Source: Selaginella moellendorffii
Lineage: Eukaryota > Streptophyta > Lycopodiopsida > Selaginellales > Selaginellaceae
Direction of reading: 5' to 3'
DNA: 64,000 bases
NCBI RefSeq assembly: GCF_000143415.4
Contig: NW_003314294.1
Coordinates: 1,168,013 to 1,232,012 of the forward strand
Each line of letters starts with the position of its first letter. The stretch's first letter is position 1. The position numbers and the translations under genes are program-made. The notes below the pieces were generated by a model that saw nothing but the letters and a program-made list of their open reading frames with translations, was not told where the DNA came from and searched no databases. Of this stretch, positions 31,966 to 42,500 are shown one piece after another.

Positions 31966-34134
31966 CTATTCCTCCACTTCAGCGACAATCTCCCTGATGA
32001 GCTCGGTCTTGTAGTCCTCAAAACTTCCCGGGTAGCGCCTCACGCTGCCGTCCTCCACCACCCAGATCTCGCTCTTCTCCTCCTCCTCGCACACCCTGGA
32101 GATGAGCCGAGAGTCATGGCTGACGAGCACCACGCCGCCCGTGAACTCGTCCAAGGCATCCGCCAGCGCGTCGATGCTCTGCATGTCCAGGTGATTCGTC
32201 GGCTCGTCCAGCAGCAGAATGTGAGGCCGGGACATCGAGATGGACGTGAAAACCACCCGAGCCTTCTGTCCCCCCGAGAGCTTGACGATTGGAGTGAGAT
32301 GGTTGCTGCTTGGGAGCCCGAACTTGCCCAGCTTGGCACGCACTGCCTCCTGTTTGCTCGGCCCTTCCTGCTCGGGATGAAGCCTCAGCAGGTACTGGAC
32401 GGGCGTCTCGTCCATGGTGAGAAGATCCACAAAGTGCTGCGAGTACCTCCCTATTCTCAGCTTCTGGCTCCGCCTCGCCTCGCCCTGTGTCGGCTTCAAA
32501 TCGCCGGCGAGAAGGTTGAGCAGCGTCGACTTGCCAGCGCCATTCGGTCCCACGATCGCCACCCTGGTTCCCATGTCTATCCCCACGTCCACTTCCTTGA
32601 GGCTGAAGTCGTCTCTGTTCGGGTAGCTGAACTGGACGTCGATGAGCTGCATGAGCGGCGGTGTGAGCTCCGTTGGCTCCGGGAAATGGAACTCTACGGT
32701 GTAGTCTCTCCACTTGCGCGGCTTCTCGACCACGGCATCGTCCTCCGCTGCTGCCCCGGCCTTCGTTTTACCTCGCGATTTGGCCTCTTTGGCTGCGGCG
32801 AACTTGGCTCGGTCCTTCACCTTGTCAATCGCTGCCCTGTTTCCACTGCGCTTGGCTGCTTTCTCCTGCTTCTCAAACGTCTCGAACTTCTTGTTGTTTG
32901 CCGTCCTCTTCTGCTCGTACGCCTGCTCGAACGCTTCGAAATTGCCCCTGTAGACGTGGAGCTGCTCGTCATGGAGGTGAATGATATCGGTACAGACGGA
33001 GTTGAGGAAGTCTCGATCGTGAGAAACGACCACCAGCGTCTTCTTCCACCGCATCAGGTACTCTTCTAGCCAGAGCACAGCCCGCAGGTCCAAATGATTC
33101 GTAGGCTCGTCCAAAAGAAGCAGCGTCGGCTGGACGAAAAGAGCTCTCGCGAGAGAGATTCGCATTCTCCACCCACCACTGAAGGACTTCGTCGATCGGA
33201 CTTGCATGTCCTTGTTAAAACCCAGCCCGGCTAGAATTTTCGAGGCGCGAGACTCGGCAGCATCTGATCCAAGACCACGTAGCTTCTCATACACAGTTGT
33301 CAGCTGCTCTTGGTGGTTGTCTCCTCCTTCGTCTTCCTCATTGTCATCCTCGAGCGAGAGCTTCTCTAAGCGCTCGGCCTCTTGCCTGAGCTTGACAAGC
33401 TCCTGGTCGGCAGCCACCACCGCCTGTATCGCAGGGGTCTCGTCTCCAACAATCTCCTGTTCCACCAGCAATATGTCGATGTTCTTCGGGACTGGAATTT
33501 GCCTCCACGCCAGGAGCTTCAAGAGCGTCGACTTTCCCTTGCCGTTTGGACCAACAAGGCCGTATCTCTTGCCGTGCGAGATCTTCACCGACGCATTCTT
33601 TAGCAGCTCCTTGCCTCGGGCAGAGACGGAGAAGTTGTCGATCGAGATATCCTTCACGTTGGCATCGGCAGCTTCTTCTCCTTCCAAGACAGCCGTCTTG
33701 GTCCCAATCACCACCGAGAACGCGTTCTGGTCGTCCTTGAGAGCTTCTTGCTTGGCAGCCATCGCGGCCATGGCCAAGACCTGCTCCTTCTTGTCCCGCT
33801 TCTTCTGATCCTTGTCCGTGACGGAGAGATTGAGAGCCCGCGCGTGCCTTGGACCGGCATCCTTTTTCACCTCGTCGCCGCTATCGACCTCGTCTTCCTC
33901 GTCGTCCGACGGCGGCAAGTCGATCCCAGCTGTGTACGAGCTCGTCGGAGGAGCTGCGGCCTTGGGCTTGCTCTTGCTCGCGGTATTCTTCTCGGAATTC
34001 TTCTCGGATTTCTTCTCAATGCTGGCGAGCAGTAGATCGGCAGCAGAGGGACCAGTACCTGATCTCACAGCGTCCTTGGATTTCGATGCCGGTGCCTTGG
34101 TCTTGCCCGCTGCCGCCTCGCCCTTCCTCACCAT
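31966..34134 (-). CDS. ABCF4: ABCF4/GCN20-type ABC protein, cytosolic, no membrane domain
   Basis: Intact single-exon gene of 722 residues, ATG at 34134. The N-terminus (about residues 1-150) is Lys/Ser/Ala-rich with an acidic patch (PPSDDEEDEVDSGDE). Two ABC ATPase domains follow: the first with Walker A GPNGKGKS (about 195-202), SFSGGW signature and LLLLDEPTNHLD; the second with Walker A GPNGAGKS, LSGGQKAR signature and LLLDEPTNHLD. A charged linker lies between them. Length and order match plant ABCF4 (GCN4 type), related to yeast Gcn20/Arb1 ribosome-associated factors. All catalytic motifs are present, so it should be functional. A telo-box lies just upstream. Confidence 0.95.
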   Translation of the reverse strand: MVRKGEAAAGKTKAPASKSKDAVRSGTGPSAADLLLASIEKKSEKNSEKNTASKSKPKAAAPPTSSYTAGIDLPPSDDEEDEVDSGDEVKKDAGPRHARALNLSVTDKDQKKRDKKEQVLAMAAMAAKQEALKDDQNAFSVVIGTKTAVLEGEEAADANVKDISIDNFSVSARGKELLKNASVKISHGKRYGLVGPNGKGKSTLLKLLAWRQIPVPKNIDILLVEQEIVGDETPAIQAVVAADQELVKLRQEAERLEKLSLEDDNEEDEGGDNHQEQLTTVYEKLRGLGSDAAESRASKILAGLGFNKDMQVRSTKSFSGGWRMRISLARALFVQPTLLLLDEPTNHLDLRAVLWLEEYLMRWKKTLVVVSHDRDFLNSVCTDIIHLHDEQLHVYRGNFEAFEQAYEQKRTANNKKFETFEKQEKAAKRSGNRAAIDKVKDRAKFAAAKEAKSRGKTKAGAAAEDDAVVEKPRKWRDYTVEFHFPEPTELTPPLMQLIDVQFSYPNRDDFSLKEVDVGIDMGTRVAIVGPNGAGKSTLLNLLAGDLKPTQGEARRSQKLRIGRYSQHFVDLLTMDETPVQYLLRLHPEQEGPSKQEAVRAKLGKFGLPSSNHLTPIVKLSGGQKARVVFTSISMSRPHILLLDEPTNHLDMQSIDALADALDEFTGGVVLVSHDSRLISRVCEEEEKSEIWVVEDGSVRRYPGSFEDYKTELIREIVAEVEE

Positions 34135-34144
34135 CGCGTCCCCA

Positions 34145-34161
34145 AAACCCTAACCCTAGGG
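34145..34161 (-). promoter_or_regulatory. Telo-box in the 5' leader of ABCF4
   Basis: AAACCCTAACCCTAGGG on the plus strand, 11 bp upstream of the ATG. The AAACCCTAA element is common near starts of plant genes for translation and ribosome biogenesis, which suits an ABCF protein. Confidence 0.55.
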
Positions 34162-34399
34162 TTCCCCTTTTGCTTCGAACTTGACCTAAGAAAAAGTACC
34201 AAGGGGTAAAGGAAATGATTAGAGCATTGGAGATCCAACCAACGTTACGTTACGTACTTACCTGACCGATACTCTGTTCCAATTCGTACGGGGTTGCGCA
34301 TGCGTTGGTAGCAGTCAGGCTTGATGTGGATCGATCGATAGAAATGGAGTGTTTGATCGACCGATAGCCTCCCCATTTCTAGCCTAGAGATAGAGATCC
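34162..34399. other. Divergent promoter interval between ABCF4 and the OVATE gene
   Basis: About 240 bp between two diverging coding starts. Contains a small inverted pair of GATCGATCGAT/ATCGACCGATAG type around 34,328-34,366. No core element could be assigned with confidence. Confidence 0.3.
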
Positions 34400-35113
34400 A
34401 TGGGGAGACGGTGTAGTAGGATCTTTTCCCAATTCTTGTGGAGTGGATTATCGGGGAGCGATCCAGCGCCCGCGAGGAAGAAGAACAAGGAGAAATTGAG
34501 GAGCAAGAGCGAGGAGGAAGGAGCGATCGCGACGAGGAAGAGGAAGCTCGTGATCAAGAGATGGTGTCGGCGATCACAGCACGAGATGATCAAGAGCTGC
34601 CAAGAGGAAATATTTCGAGAAGAAAGATCGATCCAAGGAGGACAGCGAGCTCCGGCCAACTCGGAGGAGGACGAGGATCGTGAAGAGCTTCTTGGCAGGA
34701 GAAATCGATGCAGCCTACATTCTTCTCAATACTCGTCGTCGCCGTCCTCCTCGTCGACCTTCCGCTGCTTCGAATCGTCGGATCGATCGCCAGCATCGTC
34801 ATCGTGGAGCAAGAATCTCAACATCTTGGAAGCGTCGATCAAGCCCTGGGACTGCGATGTTGCGAGAAGAAGAAGAAGATCGAGGTCACGGAGAAGAAGA
34901 GGAAGTGGAGATTATGTCCAATGCTCCGTGATTCCTGTGTTGTCAAGCAATCCCTACCGGGATTTCAAGGAATCCGTGTCCCAGATGATCACCGGGCAGC
35001 GGCAAATCGACCTGGTAGAGCTACTGGAATGCTATCTGGCGCTCAACTCTCCCGGATCCCATCGCACAATCTTCCAAGCTTTCTCGGAGACTTTTCTCTC
35101 CGGATGGAACTAA
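34400..35113 (+). CDS. OVATE family protein (transcriptional repressor type)
   Basis: Single exon, 237 residues, true ATG at 34400. The body is Ser/Arg-rich with basic stretches (RKKNKEK, ARRRRRSRSRRRR) that could act as nuclear localisation signals. The C-terminal about 60 residues form the OVATE (DUF623) domain: SNPYRDFKESVSQMI, then DLVELLECYLALNSPGSH and a closing FQAFSETFLSG. Family members repress transcription together with homeodomain proteins and affect cell elongation and organ shape. The gene sits between ABCF4 and MAP1A with short spacers. No breaks seen. Confidence 0.87.
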   Translation: MGRRCSRIFSQFLWSGLSGSDPAPARKKNKEKLRSKSEEEGAIATRKRKLVIKRWCRRSQHEMIKSCQEEIFREERSIQGGQRAPANSEEDEDREELLGRRNRCSLHSSQYSSSPSSSSTFRCFESSDRSPASSSWSKNLNILEASIKPWDCDVARRRRRSRSRRRRGSGDYVQCSVIPVLSSNPYRDFKESVSQMITGQRQIDLVELLECYLALNSPGSHRTIFQAFSETFLSGWN

Positions 35114-35228
35114 AGAAAGAGGAGAAATGCCGCCTTTGTTAGGGTTCTTGGAGAAGTTTAGGGCTTTAGCGCAGGTGAGAAGGCGCGCGCCAGTCTCTGC
35201 CTCCTCCGCATTGCGATTGCGCAAATCT

Positions 35229-37437
35229 ATGGAGGAGCTCGACAAGGATTCGCCTCTGGCGTGCTTGCGATGCAGCAAGCCCGCGCACTTCCGGTTATTA
35301 TCGCTGCGATTTCTTCGTGAATGAATGAAATGAATGGTGTTCTTCGTCACAACAGGTGTCCCAAATGCTTAGACCTCAAGCTTCCTTGGGCCAGTGCCTC
35401 GTTCTGGTATGGAATTCCTCCTCCATCTCTTCTCGCGCCCTTGCTAACAAATGCTCCCAGCTCGCAGGATTGCTTTAGAGCTGCGTGGAGCACACACAAG
35501 GTGATTCACGCAGGCGGGCTGCCTGAGAAATCTGGGAGCGATCAACAAGTAGTGGAAGCTATGAAGCAAGGATGGCAATACTGCCTACGTAAAGGATCAG
35601 CGCGTGCTTCCGAGATTCCTTTCTTCGATTGGACTGGGTAAGCTATAGGTCGAAAGCCGTCTCTCCAACTTACAAGTTCTTCTGGCTTCCAGAGCTTTGA
35701 GACCATATCCTATTTCTCCAAGGCGTCTTGTACCAAACCATATTCGTCGACCCGATTGGTCACTTGATGTAAGTGCTGCTGTGTTCTTTCGTTTTCTAAC
35801 AATTGTCTTTCTCTAGGGGGTTCCAAAAGAGGAACCGGCGAGCAAATGGCAAAATAGTGTGGAGGTAAGGCTTTTTTTTTTTCTCTCTGCAAGCTGGTGA
35901 TTTTGTGCTTCCACAGATAAAATCTCAAGAACAAATCCAGAGAATGCGAGAGACTTGCAAGGTGCAGTTTTGTTTTTGTGTTTCTACTCGAAAAACAAAA
36001 CCGTTTTGACTTCTCATTGCAGGTCGCCAGAGAAGTGCTAGACGCTGCTGCAAGAGCAATCAAGCCCGGTGTTACGACCGATGACATCGACAGAGTTGTC
36101 CATGACGCGACTATAGCAGCTGGTATGTCAATGTGTTTCACGGCTGAAGAACATTCAATCTTTTTCCCCCGTTTTTGGTTGCTTTTCTATGTAGGCGGAT
36201 ATCCATCTCCTTTGAATTATCACTTCTTTCCAAAGTCTTGCTGCACGTTAGTATATGTTTCATCTGTTCGGTAGATCACAGCTGACAATTTGTTTGTTTC
36301 TTTTGTTATGCAGATCAGTGAATGAAGTTATCTGCCATGGAATTCCAGACGCAAGGTAGCTAACTACACCGCGAGATCTTGCCTGTGTGCTGATGCTTTT
36401 ATCATCGCAGGCGCTTGGAAGAGGGCGACATCGTTAATGTTGATGTCAGCGTTTACTTGAACGGCTGCCATGGTGAGGACTAGTCGCTCCTTCGATCGGT
36501 GTAAGCTTATTCTCGTCTTGGTTTGCTGTAGGTGATCTTAACGAGACATTTTTCGTTGGACAAGTCGATGAAGCATCAGTGCAGCTGGTCAAAAGCACTT
36601 ACGAGTGTCTTGAGAAGGCCATTGCCATAGGTGATCAAAACTAATCATTCTCTATTTGAGCTAAACTCGTATTCTTCAGTAAAACCTGGAGTGAGGTACC
36701 GCGAGGTGGGAGACGTGATCAGCCGCCACGCTGCAATGACAGGCCTGTCGGTGGTGGGGTATTTTTATATGCTTCGCGTTAAACGCTTCTCGAGAGAGAC
36801 TAATATGCCAACCACAGGTAAAATCTTATTGTGGACACGGCATAGGCGAGCTCTTCCACTGCGCACCCAACATACCGCACTACGGACGTATCCTTGAGAG
36901 TCCCTCGTGAATTCTTTTAAAAAACTTTCCTTCTCATCCGTCTAGAGCAGACAACAAGGCAGTCGGGACGATGAAAGCCGGTCAGATATTTACAATTGAG
37001 CCGATGATCAACAGAGGTACGTAACTTCGCTTACTCGCACTTAGGACCTTGGTTGATCGCAGAAGAAAACAAAAGAGAAAATAAAACTCTGGTGCCACTG
37101 CTATGCTGCTGCTAAAACTCCGCTGCTCGCAGGGATTTGGCGTGATAGAATGTGGCCTGATGGCTGGACTGCTGCAACAGCTGACGGCAAACGCAGCGCG
37201 CAATTCGAGCACACACTGCTGGTGAGTGTGAGCTTAAAGTTTAATCTTTTTCTTCCTCGACTTCTTCCAGCTAGAACAGTGTTCTAACGTGTGTGGAGCT
37301 CTTTTCTTTTCTTTGCTCTTTGTTTTTGCTTGCCTTGTGCCTATAAGGTAACGGAGAATGGTGTGGAGGTGTTAACAGCGCGTCTGCCAAGCTCGCCTAG
37401 TGTGTTCCCATGGCTGCTGGGCGGCTCCACACAATAA
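35229..37437 (+). CDS. MAP1A: Methionine aminopeptidase 1A (zinc-finger MetAP1, cytosolic)
   Basis: A multi-exon gene; the first exons are 35,229-35,293, 35,356-35,406, 35,461-35,637, 35,693-35,768, 35,817-35,864, 35,917-35,961 and 36,023-36,122. Spliced frames give the N-terminal MYND-like zinc finger ([27 protein letters not shown]) and then the pita-bread fold. Metal and substrate motifs are readable across exons: [73 protein letters not shown] and QFEHTLL. The enzyme removes initiator methionine from nascent cytosolic proteins. An in-frame upstream ATG at 35127 would add 34 residues; 35229 fits the family better. TAA is at 37,435-37,437. Confidence 0.92.
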
Positions 37438-37854
37438 GACGTAACTTTTATATAGGAGAAGGGGCTCGCTCACTGCTTGACTGGTGCGATTTGTCCCCAC
37501 GTGGACGGCGGCGACGCGGCCCGCGTGTCGGGATATTCTCTCCCCCTGCCGGCGAATATGCCGCTTAACCAAACCCGGGTGGGTTAAGCTGTGATTTAAG
37601 TTATAGTAGGGCGGCCCTTTTATGTTGTCGTCTCCCATTTTGCGGTTTCTTCACAGTGCGTGCCGCTTGCGATCATCCTCATTTTTGTTCTTCCTTCTTC
37701 CTCTCCTCCATAGCTAGGGGCGCTTGGATCTAGGTCGGAGATCCAATTCCAGGCGCCGCCGATCCATTCATCGCTCGCTCGCTCGCTCGCTCGCCCCCAA
37801 TCGATTGATCGGTGGGCGGCATTTTGGGGGTGAATGCCCCGGTAGGGCTTGGCG
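37438..37854. other. Intergenic region and probable ERF 5' UTR
   Basis: Contains the MAP1A 3' flank and, from about 37,680, a CG-rich leader with a (CTCG)n run (about 37,771-37,790) before the ERF start. No gene seen. Confidence 0.4.
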
Positions 37855-38446
37855 ATGGCGCCCAGGAAGGGTGTGGCGGCGGCGGCGGCGGGGAAGCAGC
37901 AAGATCAAGGGGCGCATTTCCGTGGCGTGAGGAAGCGGCCATGGGGCCGATACGCGGCGGAGATCAGAGATCCATGGAAGAAGGTGAGGGTATGGCTGGG
38001 GACGTTCGATACCGCGGAGGAGGCGGCGCGGGCCTACGACAATGCGGCCCGGGCATTGCGAGGCGCAAAGGCCAAGACCAATTTCTCGACCATGTCGCCA
38101 TCGCTCTACCCTGGCGGCGCTGGTGGCGGTGGCGGCGGCGGTGGCGGTGCTGGTATGGGCGGCGGCGATGATCGCCAGAGCACCAGCCACAGCAGCACGG
38201 TGGAATCTTACAACACGCCCACGCCAGTCGTCAAGAAGAACAAGGCGGCGGTAGTGGCGGCGGCGGCGGCGGCGGCGGTGGACACCATGACAATGACGAT
38301 TAACAACACGAGCAATTGCTACACGAGTAGCTGCGGGAATCATCGGGCAGGGATGGTGGAGAATGGCGATTTCACCAAGAACGTCATCGCCAGCACCGTC
38401 AAGAACAGCAACAAGAGGGTGAGGAGGGTGCTGGATTGGATGCCCG

Positions 38447-38477
<31 letters not shown>

Positions 38478-38688
38478 CCCGCTGCTAGGCCCCCAGCACA
38501 GCGATTGCGATTCTTCTTCGTCGGTGGTGGACGAGGCTGATACGAGCTCCTCTCCACGCCAGGATCAGCAGCTCCACCACCACCAATCTCTCTCGCTTTC
38601 CTCGTCCCGAGCACACGGTATACTCTTTCCTCCTCTCCTCCTCTTAGATCTCAATCTTCCTCCGCCTCCAGAGGCGGTGCTGGAGTGA
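37855..38688 (+). CDS. AP2/ERF transcription factor with C-terminal EAR motif (group VIII type repressor)
   Basis: Single exon, about 277 residues, ATG at 37855 (an upstream in-frame TTG is not a start). Residues about 22-79 form one AP2 domain: [39 protein letters not shown] and [14 protein letters not shown], with the A and D residues that mark the ERF subgroup binding GCC boxes. Low-complexity Gly, Ala and Ser runs follow. The C-terminus holds [12 protein letters not shown], an EAR repression motif (DLNxxP/LxLxL). The architecture matches ERF repressors of stress and ethylene responses. Low-complexity tracts are GC-rich trinucleotide repeats and could vary in length. Confidence 0.92.
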
Positions 38689-39501
38689 CTGATCTGGATT
38701 GATTGAGAGATTGAGAGAAAAGAGAGAGAGATAGCTCCTATTTGTTTGTACATTCTTTGTTCCGTTTTTTTTTTCTTGCTGGGCAACCGCCATAGATCTT
38801 CCAGCCAGCCAGCCACACACTCAAAGATTTCAAAGCCACAGCCGCAATTTGTTTATACAAAGAAGAGGAGGAGGAGAAAATCACAAATCCATCACCACAG
38901 CACCACAAGAACACCATGAGAAAAAGTTTCTTCCAAGAACCAAGAGACTATTTACTAACTAGGAGGTAGAGGCATTTAGAGAGGAAGAGAGGGAGAGAGC
39001 TATTCCTTTCTCCTTCTCAACTCGAGAGGAGAAAGAAACGAAAGAAGAGAATTTCTAGCTTTTTGTTGTTGTATTACTTCCACCATTTAATTGTTATAGC
39101 GATAAGTATTTAGCAATGCTTGTTCTTGAGGAGATTCCACGTCCATGGAGCTCTTTCCTGCGAATATGCTCGATCGACCATGTGGTATTTCCAAGATTTT
39201 TGCGAGAGCGCGGCAATCTGGCGGGCCGCTCGGCCAGGAATCTCTTCACCTGGATTTCCATGCTGCGGCATTTGCCGGATTGATCCTACACGAGGCATCG
39301 CGATCCCGATCCCAGGGAATGCTTGTTTGATGCGACGCTGGGCGGGAGATCAAGGGAGTCTGTGCAGATTGGAGGTCTTTCCGCGAGGATTTCTTCTTCC
39401 AGTGCGACACCGCGGTGCTAGGGTTCTGCTAGATCGATGCCGGAGATGTTTCAAGCGGGGATATTTGCTTCTCAAGAACCCTAGAAGGGTTTTGGGACCA
39501 G
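38689..39501. other. ERF 3' region and NRPC2 5' flank
   Basis: Purine-rich GAGA/GAAG tracts at about 38,700-39,050. No further coding sequence could be supported; open stretches on the plus strand at 39,120-39,500 have no family resemblance and probably form the NRPC2 leader and promoter. Confidence 0.4.
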
Positions 39502-42500
39502 ATGTCTCCCGAGCAAGGGTAAGGTGATCGAGCGAGCGATCCATCGGTGCTGATGTTTGTGTTCTAGGAGCTACGCTGGATTGGATGCGCCAGTGAAAAC
39601 TGCTGTGGACAAGTTCCAGCTTCTTCCAGCGTTTCACAAGGTATGTATGACCTCTCTTTTAGTCATGATTTTTTTTCTCTTTTGCTCGCGCTCGTAGGTC
39701 CGGGGTCTTGTGAAGCAGCACCTCGATTCATACAATTACTTTGTGAATTGCGAGATCAAGAAGATCATCCATGCCAAAGGAAACGAGAAGATCACTAGCG
39801 ATGTCGATCCCAACTTTTACATCAAGTATGCTTGTGACACCTTTCAATACTTCACGAACATCCTCTTCAGGTTTTTGGACATTTTCGTTGGAACACCATC
39901 GATCGAGCAAGACTACATTCGGCAGGATATTACCCCGCAGCAGTGCCGCTTGCGAGATATGACGTATGGTTTTTTCTTTTCTTCTTCGTTTTCTCCATTC
40001 TGCTTTGAAATGCCTTTCTTTTTGTTCTGAGAGCTTACAGTGCTTTCGTTCTATAATCAGGTATTCTGCCCCTATCAGTGTTGATATCGAGTACACAAGG
40101 GGCAAGGATATCATAACTCGCAAGGGAAAGGATGGCCAGGTGTGCAAATGTCTTTTTACTTTTTTCATTCCTTCTATTTGTTTGGAGAGCTTACAAAGCT
40201 GAAACTGCAGGGAGCACAAGTAATTGGACGCATGCCAGTGATGCTAAGGAGCTCTCGTTGCATTCTTACTGGAAAATCTGATGCTGAACTTGCGAAGCTT
40301 GGTAGAGCTTTTGGCTTTTCTTTGGTGCTGAATTCCATTTGATTTTTGTTCCCAGGAGAATGCCCGCTCGATCCCGGTGGCTATTTTGTTGTGAAAGGAA
40401 CAGAGAAGGTATGACCAACTCTTGTTTTCAGTTGACACATCTCTTGACGGGCAGGTGATTTTGATTCAAGAACAACTTTCCAAGAACAGGATCATCATTG
40501 ACTCTGATAGCACTGGGAGGTGTGTTGAATGACGCCTTTGTTAAGATGACTCACGTTGATCTTGCAGCGTCACAGCCTCTGTCACTAGCAGTACACATGA
40601 GAGGAAAAGCAAGACGAATATCATCATAAAGCATGAAAAAATCTATGTAAAGCTAAACGTGTTCAGCGACGACGTAAGTGAGTATGTTACCTGGGAAAGA
40701 TCACTACTGATGCAATTTGCAGGTTCCCATAGTTGTGGTCATGAAAGCTATGGGAATGGAGAGTGACCAAGAGATTATACAGATGGTCGGGACGGATCCA
40801 AAGTTCGCTGGGATACTTGCTCCTTCCATGCAGGTCAATTCATTTTTTACTTTCTGAAAACTTGTCTACAATCTTTCCGTCGCAGGAATGTGCTTCGTTG
40901 GGTGTATACACAACTCATCAAGCTCTTGAGTACCTTGGAACAAAGGTCTGACTTGTAATTATGCACGCATGTGGTTAACTTGTGGAAAACTTTTCCAGGT
41001 CAGGGTAAATAGACAATGGGGCAGCAAGCAAACTAAGTCTAAGGTATGTCCATTTGAAACGCAGTCCAGCTGAAAAACTTATGTTCCAGGTTGATGAAGC
41101 CCGTGATATCTTGTTAAACGTTTTTCTGGCCCATGTAGCTGTAAGTCCTTGTTGATCTCAGTTGGCCACGCGCTTAGAATCTCGTCCTTGTTTAGGTTCA
41201 TAGATACGATTTCCGGCCAAAGTGCATCTATGTGGCACTGATGCTCAGGCGGATGCTAGAAGCGATTCTTGATAAAGAGTGTGTAGACGACAGGGTAAGT
41301 ACATTGTGTCAAGACTTTGTACAGCTAACATGATTCAAACCAGGACTATGTTGGAAACAAGCGACTGGAACTCGCTGGCCAGCTTCTTGCTTTGCTGTTT
41401 GAGGTTCGTGTTTCTTCCCCTTACATTGGCAAAGGATTATATTCTTTTTCCAGGATCTCTTCAAAAGGTCTTGTAGTGAGCTGAAGAGCAATGTGGATCG
41501 CACACTATCCAAAATGAACCGTGCCTCTCAATACGACGTTTCGAAGGTGCGTTTTTGGTACAGTTTGCACTAGAGATTAATAAGGTTTTTTGTTCTTTTG
41601 ATGCAGTCATTGAAACCAGACATGCTTACAAGCGGACTGGAAAATGCAATCTCTAGTGGCAATTGGACAGTAAAGCGATTCAGGATGGACAAGAAAGGTG
41701 TCACGCAGGTTGATCGATCTCTTCCTGTTTTTGTTTTTGTTTTACTTTGGATGACATGTAAATCAATGCAGGTAGTGTCGAGGCTCTCATATATAGCTGC
41801 TCTAGGCCATATGACGAGAGTGGCGTCTCAGTTTGAGAAGTCGAGAAAAGTGAGCGGTCCTAGATCTTTGCAGCCGAGCCAGGTTTTGCCAACTCAAGTC
41901 GACCACACATTATGTTCTAAATTTTCGTTTTTCAGTGGGGTATGTTATGTCCTTGTGACACTCCTGAAGGTGAAGGTTGCGGTCTCACAAAAAACTTGGC
42001 ACTAATGACACATATCACGACTGATGATGAGGAAGCGCCTCTGATTGACCTGGTAAGGAAACACAATTTTTTTGTATTTTTTAAGTTTATGTCATTCTTA
42101 TGATTAGTGCACCAATTTGGGAGTGGAGGATATCAACCTCCTGTCCGGAGAAGAGTTTCACTCTAAAAACGCGTTTCTTGTAATGTTCAACGGTACGATT
42201 CTCGGTATTCATCGCCGCCCGCAGGTATGTTCCGTCTCGGTTACTTTTTTCTTACGTTATTCTTGCATGCAGCAATTTGCGACGTTGATGAGGAAGCTTC
42301 GACGGGCAGGAAAGATTGGAGAATTTGTCAGCATTTTCGTTAATGAAAAGCAGGTACCCGTTTCTTGTATATTGTTTGCTGACTAACTTAGCTTCGGCCA
42401 GCGCTGCATTTATATTGCTTCAGACGGTGGACGAGTCTGCAGGCCTGTGGTGATCGCAGACCATGGTGTATCAAGAATCAAGGAGCATCACATGAAGGAG

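Noticed and set aside
31825-33069. 414-codon plus-strand open frame
   Set aside because: Antisense shadow of the intact ABCF4 gene.
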